Assembly: GCA_013286765.1 (NCBI GenBank)
Contig: JABDFB010000028.1
Coordinates: forward strand, 1-21,897
Direction of reading: 5' to 3'
From: Deltaproteobacteria bacterium
GTDB taxonomy: Bacteria > Bdellovibrionota > UBA1018
Length of the DNA stretch: 21,897 bases
Both the position numbers and the translations under genes were made by a program. The stretch's first letter is position 1; the number at the start of each line of letters is the position of its first letter. Below are positions 14,187 through 21,897 of this stretch, piece by piece. The notes beneath the pieces were generated by a model that did no database searches, had not been told where the DNA came from, and saw only the letters and a list, made by a program, of their open reading frames with translations.

Positions 14187-15092
14187 GTGTCTATGAATAA
14201 GAAAATTCTCATTGGCATGCTATTATTTCTTTTATTTATTCAATTTTTAGGATTTCAGACGAGGGCTGCTTCAACCACAGTGGCGGAAGATGTGCCTTTT
14301 CAGGGATCAAAACTATTTGTTCCTAATGATAACGTAACCCATCCCGGCGTCATTCTTCTTCACGGAAGCGAGGGAGGATCAGCGGCATTCACTTGGGTCA
14401 AGGCACAGTTTCTTGCGGCCAATGGTTACGCAGCCCTTGCCTATTGCTACTTCGATTGCGGAGCAAATTCAGCGGCGCCTAAAGTTCTAGCTAATGTGGA
14501 GGTTCATAAGGTCTTTGAAGCTCTGGCCTGGTTAAAAAACTCTCCCTACGTCAAAGGGAAGAAAACGGCAATTTACGGAGTTTCGCGCGGCGCAGAGTTG
14601 AGTATGATTATTGCTGAGAAATCGAATTCAGAGGTAGATCTGACAATTCCAAATGTAATTCTTGCGCATGCACCATCCGATATAACAAATCCTGCTTGGA
14701 GCTGGTCCTGGGTAGACAGACGTTGCTGGCTTTGTTATGACACGGAAAATTGCCAGAGTTGGAATCCCAGTTGTGGCATAAACCCGCTTCAAGGTCCGGA
14801 AGGCAAACCCATGTGGGATACTCTTCCAGCTTGGCAGTGGAATAATAAGGAATTGCCTATGAAAAAGCGAATCGAAGTGGAACGATTCCAAGGCACCATT
14901 TTTCTATCTGTTGGTACCGCTGACACTGTCTGGCCGTATCAGCAGACTCAGCGGATTGAACAGACGCTCAAAAATGGAAAGCGCAACGCGGAAGTTCATT
15001 ACTTTGCGGGGGAAGATCACATATTTAAAACCACTGCTGGAAACCGGCTCAACGATTTAGTGATCGAATTTCTAAAAAGTCATCTTCAATGA
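14187..15092 (+). CDS. Exported alpha/beta hydrolase of the dienelactone hydrolase/BAAT-like type
   Basis: About 300 residues with a signal peptide (core IGMLLFLLFIQFLGF, then TRA). Alpha/beta-hydrolase features in order are HGSEGG (59-64, oxyanion region), the nucleophile elbow GVSRGAE with S133, D246 in VGTADTVWP and H278 in GEDHIF, which together form a complete catalytic triad. The sequence resembles dienelactone hydrolase and bile-acid-CoA acyltransferase C-terminal type enzymes that cleave esters or thioesters. The substrate is unknown. The lid region (about 165-215) is unusual: Trp-rich with four Cys residues (C180, C183, C189, C196), which may form disulfides in the periplasm. GTG at 14187 fits the spacing to AAGGGGG best; ATG at 14193 is possible and changes only two residues. 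Confidence 0.85.
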   Translation: MSMNKKILIGMLLFLLFIQFLGFQTRAASTTVAEDVPFQGSKLFVPNDNVTHPGVILLHGSEGGSAAFTWVKAQFLAANGYAALAYCYFDCGANSAAPKVLANVEVHKVFEALAWLKNSPYVKGKKTAIYGVSRGAELSMIIAEKSNSEVDLTIPNVILAHAPSDITNPAWSWSWVDRRCWLCYDTENCQSWNPSCGINPLQGPEGKPMWDTLPAWQWNNKELPMKKRIEVERFQGTIFLSVGTADTVWPYQQTQRIEQTLKNGKRNAEVHYFAGEDHIFKTTAGNRLNDLVIEFLKSHLQ

Positions 15093-15098
15093 GACTTG

Positions 15099-15119
15099 AC
15101 GGGACAACTGCCGTTTTTT
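15099..15119 (+). terminator. Possible weak intrinsic terminator
   Basis: A short ACGG/CCGT stem (15099-15102, 15111-15114) is followed by a run of T (15114-15119), a few bases after the hydrolase stop. The stem is only 4 bp, so this is tentative. Confidence 0.3.
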
Positions 15120-15120
15120 C

Positions 15121-15990
15121 TCAGAAATAAACCGTAAATCCAAAGTTATGCACTGTTGCGGCTTGCGGTGACAGCACATGCGAGAATGCATAGTCTAGCG
15201 AGAGCTTAGGCGCGATCCAACCACCGCCGAAACCGAAACCGTTGCCTCGAATTGCTTGGAAAGGGACCATGGAATTTTTAAAGAGACCCAGTCGAACAAA
15301 GAAATCTTTAAAAAAGGGTAGTTCTACGCCAGCCTGATAGCCGAATTTGTCTTGGGAAAGCGTAGGCGTAAAGTGAGGGTCAAGGTATAAAAGAAAAAAT
15401 GGGTTGACGTTGAATTTAGTTCCCAAAATAAATTCTCGCTTGAAGTTGAGGGCTGGGTTTGCGGATTCGAATAAATTGTCTACGATTATGGAGCTCTGAA
15501 ACCAGCTGGATACTAGGGCTGTAAAAGATAGATTTGCGTCCGTAAAACGAGTATAAACGCTGTTTTTCGGAAAGACGAACTTTGCACCGATACCGACGCC
15601 AAATCGCTGGATAATGCTTTTTGAAGCCCCTACGTGGATGAGGGTAGCATCGTCACGTCGTGTATATCCGACGCCTGCTTGAAACAAGGATTCCGAGGTA
15701 CCGTCGATTACAGACATATTCAAGTTATTTCCGTAGTAGTCGGTTGGTCCATTCGCGGTTGTAATGGGAGGACCACTAAACAATAGATAGTTAAGACTGA
15801 AAGCATGCGTCTGAGTAAATGATGTAAATGATGGATTTAGGTAAAGCGCGTCACTTAGTAGGGGGCTGGCATGTCCTGCACCGCCTAAGGCTTCCGTTCG
15901 AGGAGAATGAAAGTCAGACGCAAATGATACAGTGCAATAATAAATAATAAACATTGTAAATGTCGACAGTTGAGTAATGACTCTACGCAT
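15121..15990 (-). CDS. FadL/PorV-like outer-membrane beta-barrel protein
   Basis: 289 residues with a signal peptide (about 1-24, ending VSFAS). The mature start, RTEALGGAGHASPLLSDALYLNPS, matches the GGA..A...DA.Y.NP opening of FadL/OmpP1- and PorV-type outer-membrane proteins. Alternating hydrophobic and polar strands follow to a C-terminal Phe (FGFTVYF), the usual recognition signal for barrel insertion by the BAM machinery. It is shorter than FadL (over 400), so it is probably a smaller barrel. FadL relatives move hydrophobic compounds across the outer membrane, but no substrate can be inferred here. It converges with the hydrolase gene and diverges from dksA across a 118-base AT-rich spacer. 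Only a weak AAAGGG precedes the ATG. Confidence 0.8.
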   Translation of the reverse strand: MRRVITQLSTFTMFIIYYCTVSFASDFHSPRTEALGGAGHASPLLSDALYLNPSFTSFTQTHAFSLNYLLFSGPPITTANGPTDYYGNNLNMSVIDGTSESLFQAGVGYTRRDDATLIHVGASKSIIQRFGVGIGAKFVFPKNSVYTRFTDANLSFTALVSSWFQSSIIVDNLFESANPALNFKREFILGTKFNVNPFFLLYLDPHFTPTLSQDKFGYQAGVELPFFKDFFVRLGLFKNSMVPFQAIRGNGFGFGGGWIAPKLSLDYAFSHVLSPQAATVHNFGFTVYF

Positions 15991-16082
15991 AAAAAAAGCC
16001 CTTTATTACAATAACGTAAGAAAACCATTCAAAAGAGTAAGAAATATGCCAAAAAAGAATGCAAGGCGTCAATAATATGCTT

Positions 16083-16088
16083 TACAAT
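16083..16088 (+). promoter_or_regulatory. Possible -10 element of the dksA promoter
   Basis: TACAAT matches five of six positions of the sigma-70 -10 consensus and would give a leader of roughly 14 bases before the ATG at 16109. No good -35 is seen, so this is tentative. Confidence 0.3.
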
Positions 16089-16108
16089 AGTTGTTTTTCT
16101 AGTTAAAC

Positions 16109-16498
16109 ATGGCTCCGTTTATGGCAATACGCAAGGAAAAGCTAGAAAAGTTTCAAAAAGAGCTCATGGCTAAGCGCGAGACGATGGCCGAAGGCCTTCG
16201 TCTGGCTACGGCAGAATTGATTAACGACGAATCGGTCTATACAGATTCAGTCGATCAAGCTGCTGCTGAAATCGATAAGAGCTTCAATCTGCAGATGAAG
16301 AATAGAGAAAGAGATGTGCTGTGGCAGATCGATGAGGCCCTCAAGCGCATTGAAGACGGATCCTATGGCACCTGTGATCGCTGCAGTGAGGCAATTTCTG
16401 AAGGAAGAATTGAAGCGTTTCCCTTCACAACTCTTTGCATCGATTGTAAAGCCGAGCTAGAGTCCGAGGAGCATCGATTTCCGGGTCGCGTTCATTGA
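16109..16498 (+). CDS. dksA: DksA/TraR-family RNA polymerase-binding zinc-finger protein
   Basis: 129 residues. A long N-terminal helical hairpin carries at its tip D46-x2-D49-x-A51, the DxxDxA motif by which DksA acts in the RNA polymerase secondary channel. The C-terminal zinc finger is C89-x2-C92-x17-C110-x2-C113 followed by a helix. This combination makes true DksA activity likely, meaning stringent-response control with ppGpp, rather than a generic TraR-like finger. It is shorter than E. coli DksA (151). ATG at 16121 is a possible alternative start that would remove four residues; no clear ribosome binding site distinguishes them. galU follows 55 bases later on the same strand. Confidence 0.9.
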   Translation: MAPFMAIRKEKLEKFQKELMAKRETMAEGLRLATAELINDESVYTDSVDQAAAEIDKSFNLQMKNRERDVLWQIDEALKRIEDGSYGTCDRCSEAISEGRIEAFPFTTLCIDCKAELESEEHRFPGRVH

Positions 16499-16553
16499 AA
16501 TGAGACTTCATTGAACGGCTTCGGAAGAAGCAGCGGTTCAAGGAGGCTCATCA

Positions 16554-17453
16554 ATGGCTCAGCTATCAGAAAAATCACAATACCAAATTAAAAAGGCGGT
16601 CATTCCTGCGGCTGGTCTCGGCACGCGTTTCTTACCCGCCACTAAAGCAATTCCAAAAGAGATGATTCCGATAATCGATGTGCCGATGATTCAGTACATT
16701 GTGGAAGAGGCAGTCAAATCAGGAATTCAAGATGTCGTTTTGGTGACGGCCAGGCACAAAGAGGCCATCGAAAATCATTTTGATTATAATTACGAACTCG
16801 AAGATACCCTCGAAAAGAAAAATAAGCTGGGACTCGCGGAAATATCAAAAACAATTGGAAAGATGTGCAATCTGATTTCGATTCGACAAAAAATGCCCTT
16901 AGGATTAGGACATGCAGTTCTCTGCGCTGCTCCTGTCATCGGCAACGAACCGTTCGCTGTTTTGCTGGGTGACGATCTGATTGATTCGAAAGAGCCGTGT
17001 ACACGACAACTGATCGAAGTGTTTCAGAGGGAACAAGCGTCAGTCGTAGGTGTGATGGAAGTGCCTTCGCATGAAGTTTCCAAATACGGAATAGTCGGGG
17101 GTAAATTACTCAATCCATCTCTGATGGAGGTTGATCGTTTGGTTGAAAAGCCAAGCCCGGAGCAATCACCCTCAAAATTTGCAATTCCTGGCAGATATGT
17201 GTTAACGCCTGCTATTTTTGATTGTCTCAGAAAAATAAAACCAGGGAGTGGAGGCGAGTTGCAATTGACGGATGGCTTGCAACTTCTGGCAACTCAGGAA
17301 AGACTATTAGCATACGAATTCGAAGGAACTCGTTATGATACCGGTGATAAACTAGGGTACATTGATGCGACTTTGGCATTTGGTCTAAAGAGGTCAGACC
17401 TAGCCGATGGGATCAAGAAATTGATGATAAAACATTTAGAGAGTGGGAGATAG
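16554..17453 (+). CDS. galU: UTP-glucose-1-phosphate uridylyltransferase
   Basis: Cytoplasmic enzyme that makes UDP-glucose from UTP and glucose-1-phosphate for LPS, capsule and other glycans. 299 residues, normal length. Motifs are the nucleotide-binding AAGLGTRFLPATKAIPKEM (19-37), GLGHAVL (117-123), GDD (139-141) for metal binding, VEKP (197-200), GGELQLTDG (233-241) and YDTGDKLGY (261-269). A strong AAGGAGG lies before the ATG. The following gene starts with a GTG inside its last codons, which suggests cotranscription with the downstream exported-protein gene and possibly priA. Confidence 0.97.
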   Translation: MAQLSEKSQYQIKKAVIPAAGLGTRFLPATKAIPKEMIPIIDVPMIQYIVEEAVKSGIQDVVLVTARHKEAIENHFDYNYELEDTLEKKNKLGLAEISKTIGKMCNLISIRQKMPLGLGHAVLCAAPVIGNEPFAVLLGDDLIDSKEPCTRQLIEVFQREQASVVGVMEVPSHEVSKYGIVGGKLLNPSLMEVDRLVEKPSPEQSPSKFAIPGRYVLTPAIFDCLRKIKPGSGGELQLTDGLQLLATQERLLAYEFEGTRYDTGDKLGYIDATLAFGLKRSDLADGIKKLMIKHLESGR

Positions 17454-18285
17454 GATTACGAAAAAGCAACTAAAAGCTCTTTTACCGTTTTTGATTTTCT
17501 GGGCGGCTTCAGGGATAAGCATGGAATCATCCTGCTTTGCTTATATTCCTCCGTCCTTTTACATCCTCAAAACTTGGGTAAAAAAACATAGCGATTTTAA
17601 ACAACTCAGAGTTCAGAGTTTGGTGACCGCCGCGGAGATTCCAGGAGAGACACCCCTTCATTTTAAAGAAATTACCATCGTGGAGAATAGCCCCACCACG
17701 ATTCGGACGACCAGTACTGACGATTTTGGAAAATATCTTTTTCGTCAGACGAGAACTTCTGAAACCATGTCATTGCTGGCCAAGTTGCTCTTCAGTTCCA
17801 ATGCCGAGCTCGTAGCAGAGCAGCTTAAGAGTTTCGAAATACCTGTCAAAACTGAAAAGGATCTCCTAGTGCTCCCAACTGAACCCGAGCGTTGGGCTCA
17901 AGAAAAGCAATTTCTTACTCGATGGAATACGACCATGGCCTGGGTGATCGGAAATCAGGAGCCCAAAGGCAAGCTAGGGCCTCAAATCTGGTTTGAGAAG
18001 GACAGTTTTCTTCCTTTGCGGATAATTTATGCGCCACAGAGGGACGGAGATTGGCTAGACATACAGTTTGAAAACTACCAAGTAAGCCGCGGAATTTCGT
18101 TTCCGAGGGTGATCCGAGTGTTAAAAAAAGATGGAAGTACATTGCTCAACATTCGAGTTACAGACGTAAGTACCAGCTTTAGAAAGGATTCGGGTCATCT
18201 TGCAAATGGATTTACTCCGCTTGGGGAAGACACCCCGGGTTCACTCAAAGAAATGATCCAACGCTACTATGAATTTTTGAGATAA
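17443..18285 (+). CDS. Exported protein, possibly with a LolA-like fold
   Basis: 280 residues with a signal peptide (Lys-rich start, core ALLPFLIFWAASGI, cleavage near residue 33, CFA-Y). The mature part is rich in beta strands and shows features seen in LolA/LolB-like half-barrel proteins: GPQIWFEKDSFLPLRIIYA followed by LDIQFENYQVSRGISFPRVIRVLKKDG. Such folds bind lipids or lipoproteins in the periplasm, but this assignment rests on pattern only. The GTG start at 17443 overlaps galU by 11 bases; an ATT at 17455 behind GGGAG would give a cleaner signal peptide but is a rare start. It ends in a perfect palindrome before priA. Confidence 0.75.
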   Translation: MGDRITKKQLKALLPFLIFWAASGISMESSCFAYIPPSFYILKTWVKKHSDFKQLRVQSLVTAAEIPGETPLHFKEITIVENSPTTIRTTSTDDFGKYLFRQTRTSETMSLLAKLLFSSNAELVAEQLKSFEIPVKTEKDLLVLPTEPERWAQEKQFLTRWNTTMAWVIGNQEPKGKLGPQIWFEKDSFLPLRIIYAPQRDGDWLDIQFENYQVSRGISFPRVIRVLKKDGSTLLNIRVTDVSTSFRKDSGHLANGFTPLGEDTPGSLKEMIQRYYEFLR

Positions 18286-18297
18286 CCGGTTATCTCA
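18278..18297. other. Perfect 20-bp palindrome before priA
   Basis: TGAGATAACCGGTTATCTCA is fully self-complementary. It contains the stop codon of the preceding gene (TAA at 18283) and ends 8 bases before the TTG start of priA. It may be an operator, or a hairpin in the mRNA affecting priA translation. It has no loop of its own and no T-tract, so it is not a standard terminator. Confidence 0.6.
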
Positions 18298-18305
18298 GAA
18301 AGACT

Positions 18306-20329
18306 TTGAAACTACTATCCGTAGCAATTCCCAGGCCGATCGATCATCTTTTTACCTACCAGGTTCCGGAGGAGCTTTCTGAGAAAATTAGAGTAGGCGG
18401 TTGGGTGAAAGTACCATTCGGAAGATCCGTGACCCACGCGTTTGTTGTAGAGGAACCAACTGGGGATTCTCTCACAAAAATTCCACAGGAAAATCTCAAA
18501 AAAATTCTTGATGTCGGAAAGCCGGATGAGGTTTTTGCTGACGATGTATTTCGGTTATGCAAATGGGCGCATCAATATTATTTCGCACCACTCGGAGAAG
18601 TTCTCAATAGCGCTTCCAATTTTGTAATTCCACCCACCAAGAAAATTAAAGGTCAATGTCGAGAGATTGACGAAATTAAACAAAATCAAATTAAAAAAGA
18701 ACTAACTCTGGAACAGACGAACGCATTGGAAATTTTAGAAAAAAGTAGGGTCGCAGTTGTCGGAGAAAGTCAGGTTTCACTATTGGAAGGTGTGACAGGA
18801 AGCGGAAAAACGGAAGTTTATATCGAAATGGCCCGACGGACCCTAGCCGAAGATAGGGGCGTGATAGTTCTGGTTCCTGAAATCGCTCTTACGCCTCAGT
18901 TACACGAACGTTTTGAACAAGGTCTTGGCAAACTGTGGCTCTCTGGCATTCCGCGCTAGCAGCAGGCAAACGACGTGATTTGAGCGTGGCAATTCGGTCT
19001 GGAAAAATTCGCGTGGTGGTAGGGGCACGCTCGGCAATTTTTGCGCCCGTCAAGCAACTGGGGCTTTTAGTGGTCGATGAAGAACACGAACCCACCTATA
19101 AGCAGGAAGACCGGGTGAGATACCATGCTCGTGATTTAGCAGTGGTTCGTGGAAAGCTCACGAAATCGACTGTGATTCTGGGAAGTGCGACGCCAAGTTT
19201 CGAAACGCGTGAAAGAGCCAGAGAGGGTCGTTACACAACGGCACTTTTAAATAAGAAAATTTCTCAGAGTGGAGAACCTAAAATCGAACTGATCGATTTG
19301 ACTTCCACGCCGCTAGTTGACCTCACTCAGGCGCCGTTGGCACAGGAGAGTCTTAAAGCCATCCAGGACACTATTGATGCTGGGCAGCAGGCGATGATTT
19401 ACTTAAATCGGCGTGGCTTTGCTGCTTTCTTGCTTTGCTCGGATTGTGGAGATGTTCAAAACTGCGAAGAATGTTCGATATCACTCACGGTACATAAACA
19501 AAGTTGTAAACTGCGCTGTCATGTCTGTGCTTTTGAAAAGAAAATTCCGGATTTTTGTAGTAAGTGCCAGGGCACAAATCTCCAGGCCATGGGCGCGGGC
19601 ATTGAGAGCCTCGAGTTTGATCTTCCTAGATTATTAAATGGCGCTAGAATAGCGCGTTTGGATCGCGATCAAATCACTAGCGCAAAGCGACTAAACGAGA
19701 CTTTAGAAGAGTTTCGTAGTGGAAAATCCAACATACTTATTGGAACCCAAATGCTTGTGAAAGGGCACGACTTCCCCGGTGTGACGCTTGTTTTAGTGGT
19801 TCTTGCAGATGCTCTTTTCCGATGGCCTGACTTCAGAGCTCCGGAGCGGGCTTATCAAGTGCTTAAACAATTAGCAGGTAGATCCGGAAGAGGGGAACTA
19901 TCAGGCAGAGTTTTAGTGCAGACGTATGACCAAGACCATGTTGTGCTTCAAGTTCTAGATGGGCGCCTCTCCGAAACAAGTTTTCTGGAAGAGGAACGAG
20001 ATTTGAGAAAAGTAATTGGATATCCTCCCTTCGTTCGACTAGCACGTCTGCGATTTGAGAGTGGATCACGAGAAGATTCCATTCAGAGGTCACGAGAGGT
20101 GGCTCAGGCATTGTCTCGCACTTTGCCTCATCAAGAGGAAGCGAAACAACTGGAAATTCTTGGACCTAGTGAGGCTTTTTTAGAAAGAGCAAAGGGTTTG
20201 TATCGGTGGGATATTTTGATAAAGAGTAAAGATATTCAATTATTACATAAGACTATCAGTTTTGCACAAAATATGTGTAATCAGAAAAAATGGAATTTTT
20301 TAATTGATATTGATCCCTATGGAGTGTGA
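18306..20329 (+). CDS. priA: Primosomal protein N' (replication restart helicase PriA), split by an apparent one-base deletion
   Basis: PriA recognises stalled forks and reloads the replisome. Two frames join at about 18930: 18306-18959 and 18935-20329. The first holds the N-terminal DNA-binding region and Walker A GVTGSGKT (162-169). The second has VVVGARSAIFAPV, DEEH, GSATPS, eight zinc-binding Cys (from CSDCGDVQNCEEC to FCSKC), GTQMLVKGHDFPG and QLAGRSGRG. Adding one A to the AAA at 18930-18932 turns GLGK-LWLSG into GLGK-T-VALWHSALAAGKRRD, the normal PriA sequence, giving about 674 residues (E. coli has 732). Every helicase motif on both sides is intact, so a sequencing error is likelier than decay; a real frameshift is possible. 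The start is TTG at 18306 with only a weak purine stretch upstream. Confidence 0.9.
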
Positions 20330-20344
20330 TATCATATTAGAACT

Positions 20345-21124
20345 ATGGCCGTTAAAAACCGTAATCTTGCGGTAGCTCGAAGAAAAATTGAGCGGGATAT
20401 TGAGCAAGCGGAAGAAGACAGAAAGAGAAAACTCAGGGCTCAAAGACTAGAATTTGCTCGAGCTGGTATTGCCAACTATCAAAAAAGAAGACTTGGTGAG
20501 GCGGTAAAAGCTTTTAAGCAGTATATTCACGTTCTAGAAGAACTAAATAAAATACCCCCCGGTACTTTGCTTCCCACTCATTTTGATCTTAAGAAAGACT
20601 TATCGGAACTTTTGATGTTGAGTGGGGTCTATTGGGACTTAGTGAAGCTTTACGATCGAACAAAGAGTGCTGAGGCCCGTCAAGAGTTTGACCATTATCT
20701 GAATAAATATATTACCTTCTCAAAAGGCATGCCCTATCAACATCTCTGCGCCGAAGCACTTAGGAAATACATTGCCAGTGAGAAGCCCATTCATCGCGAA
20801 CCGTTTAAATCAGCCTATCGAATTTTAAATACTTCTAAATGTTTTATCGCTAGTGCACTGATTGAGGTTACTCACCTTGAGACGCTTCCCAGACTGCGTC
20901 AGTTCCGAGAAGAGTTTCTACTTAAATACTATTTGGGTAGAATTTTTGTTAGCTGGTATTATCGCTGGGGCCCTGTGCTGAGCCAAAGAGTCGAAGCATT
21001 GCCTCATTGGATTCAGTTTCTATTGGGCAAGACTCTGGATGGGATTGCGTTCACTTGGTCACTAAAAACTCTAGTGAATAACCGTTCCCATTCTATCAGG
21101 TCGAAAAACAAACTGTCCCTCTGA
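20345..21124 (+). CDS. CFI-box protein with Lys/Glu-rich N-terminal helices
   Basis: 259 residues, no signal peptide. The N-terminus (about 1-65) is charged and helical (KIERDIEQAEEDRKRKLRAQRLEFARAG) followed by a TPR-like helical pair (IANYQKRRLGEAVKAFKQYI). From residue 165 it carries the CFI box: K-CFIASALIEV (166-175), then LPRLRQFREEFLLKYYLGRIFVSWYYRWGP, matching the CFIATAAYG...LR.FRD..LL...GR.FV..YY..SP pattern of a widespread but poorly understood C-terminal module. The usual AAYG part is altered to ALIE here. It begins 15 bases after priA and its last 54 bases overlap the 3' end of lepB on the opposite strand. Function unknown. Confidence 0.8.
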   Translation: MAVKNRNLAVARRKIERDIEQAEEDRKRKLRAQRLEFARAGIANYQKRRLGEAVKAFKQYIHVLEELNKIPPGTLLPTHFDLKKDLSELLMLSGVYWDLVKLYDRTKSAEARQEFDHYLNKYITFSKGMPYQHLCAEALRKYIASEKPIHREPFKSAYRILNTSKCFIASALIEVTHLETLPRLRQFREEFLLKYYLGRIFVSWYYRWGPVLSQRVEALPHWIQFLLGKTLDGIAFTWSLKTLVNNRSHSIRSKNKLSL

Positions 21125-21847
21125 CAAGCTTACGACCATGGAAAGCCAAATAACCATCGCCTTTCCTTTGACGTTCTTAAGAGGCACAAATCCCCAGTAG
21201 CGACTATCATTAGAGTAGTCCCGGTTGTCGCCCATGACGAAAAGGCTGTCATCGGGCACCGTAATAGGTCCAGAAGACTCACCCATAAAGCTATTTCGAT
21301 CCAGCATCATCATATGATCAGTACCCGATAGATGCTCTGTATACATATCAATACTTGAGGCTGTATATTTTGCGTCATTCAGCTGTTTGAGTGTCTCATC
21401 TGAAGCATTCTTCTTGAGTGGATCCCTCGGAATCATCTTATGGTTAATGTAGAGAGTTTTGTTGCGAACTTCGACTCGGTCTCCAGCAATTCCAACAACT
21501 CGTTTGATATAGTAAAGGCTCTCGTCTCTTGGATAAATAAATACAATCACGTCGCCGCGTTTAGGAGGATCCCTTTTGATCATATAAACGGGGTGGTCCA
21601 GAATCAAATCGGAAAAAGGAATTTTCAGGCCATAAGCGAATTTATTCACAAAGATATGATCGCCAATAAATAAGGTCGGGATCATGGAACCGGACGGGAT
21701 CTTGAAGGCTTCGACGATACTTGAACGAATCACAAAAACGACGAGTAAGGCCAACCCTAGAGAGATCACATTTTCGACAATCCAATGCTTGTGGAATGTT
21801 CTAGTTCTATGAGTTTTTGGTTTATGCTCCGATTTGCTGCCTGTCAT
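21071..21847 (-). CDS. lepB: Signal peptidase I
   Basis: Inner-membrane serine protease that removes signal peptides from exported proteins. With ATG at 21847 it has 258 residues: a basic N-terminus, one clear membrane segment (about 28-42), catalytic S54 in IPSGSMIPTL, catalytic K115 in YYIKRVVG, box AGDRVEV (121-127), and GDNRDYSNDSRYWGFVP near the C-terminus. The frame stays open to the window edge through a TTG at 21889, but the ATG at 21847 gives a normal N-terminus; the upstream ribosome binding site is weak. It converges on the CFI-box gene with a 54-base overlap of coding ends, so the two transcripts would be antisense there. Many exported proteins in this window would be its substrates. 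Confidence 0.95.
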   Translation of the reverse strand: MTGSKSEHKPKTHRTRTFHKHWIVENVISLGLALLVVFVIRSSIVEAFKIPSGSMIPTLFIGDHIFVNKFAYGLKIPFSDLILDHPVYMIKRDPPKRGDVIVFIYPRDESLYYIKRVVGIAGDRVEVRNKTLYINHKMIPRDPLKKNASDETLKQLNDAKYTASSIDMYTEHLSGTDHMMMLDRNSFMGESSGPITVPDDSLFVMGDNRDYSNDSRYWGFVPLKNVKGKAMVIWLSMVVSLSEGQFVFRPDRMGTVIH

Positions 21848-21897
21848 ACCTGTAACGATAGCTTTCGGCGGTATGAGAGTCAACGCCAAGAATAGTT

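Noticed and set aside
18927..18936. Programmed frameshift in priA
   Set aside because: The sequence there (GGC AAA CTG) is not a strong slippery site and I know of no recoding in priA; a missing base in the assembly is simpler.
21848..21889. Longer lepB start at a TTG
   Set aside because: The extra 14 residues add nothing seen in the family and the ATG at 21847 gives a normal N-terminus.

Overview
This window is most likely a chromosomal stretch of a Gram-negative bacterium with moderate G+C, probably a relative of Bdellovibrionota/Oligoflexia (the former deltaproteobacterial predators). That placement is an inference from gene order and protein style: ileS-lspA-lgt at one end, a dksA-galU-priA-lepB block at the other, a CFI-box protein beside lepB, and many secreted proteins of unknown function. 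It was not tested by phylogeny. No tRNA, rRNA, CRISPR array or insertion sequence was seen.

Layout. Positions 1-300 hold the 3' end of a Pro/Ser-rich protein gene. Positions 397-7920 are a tight rightward run: ileS, lspA, lgt, plsY, then a BtuF-like binding protein, a FecCD/BtuC-type permease and its ATPase. Almost every junction overlaps or nearly touches, so it reads as one operon combining lipoprotein and phospholipid assembly with a cobalamin/metal-chelate importer. A class II Fic protein follows (8045-9172). Its GTG start sits directly behind an array of TGCC/GGCA half-sites spaced 10 bp apart.

Positions 9213-12037 are the accessory core. Two leftward genes for exported proteins (9213-10022, and a frameshifted OTU-type cysteine protease at 10707-11647) share near-identical promoter regions and similar signal peptides. 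Each faces a rightward Crp/Fnr-type regulator gene. The first regulator is intact (10123-10674). The second is a 42-codon remnant (11746-11874). Each divergent spacer carries an FNR-like box (TTGAC-N4-ATCAA), in both cases 61 bp from the effector start. I read this as a duplicated regulator/effector module in which the surviving regulator probably controls both effector genes and itself.

Positions 12038-15990 hold exported or envelope proteins: a heme-binding (nitrobindin/THAP4-like) beta-barrel candidate with a Gly/Ser-rich insert, a secreted protein of unknown function, an exported alpha/beta hydrolase and a FadL/PorV-like outer-membrane barrel. Positions 16109-21847 return to housekeeping: dksA, galU, a LolA-like exported protein, priA (split by an apparent one-base deletion), a CFI-box protein, and lepB on the opposite strand with its 3' end overlapping its neighbour.

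The two frameshifts (OTU gene, priA) both look like the loss of one A from a short A-run. Sequencing error is therefore a serious alternative to real gene decay in each case.
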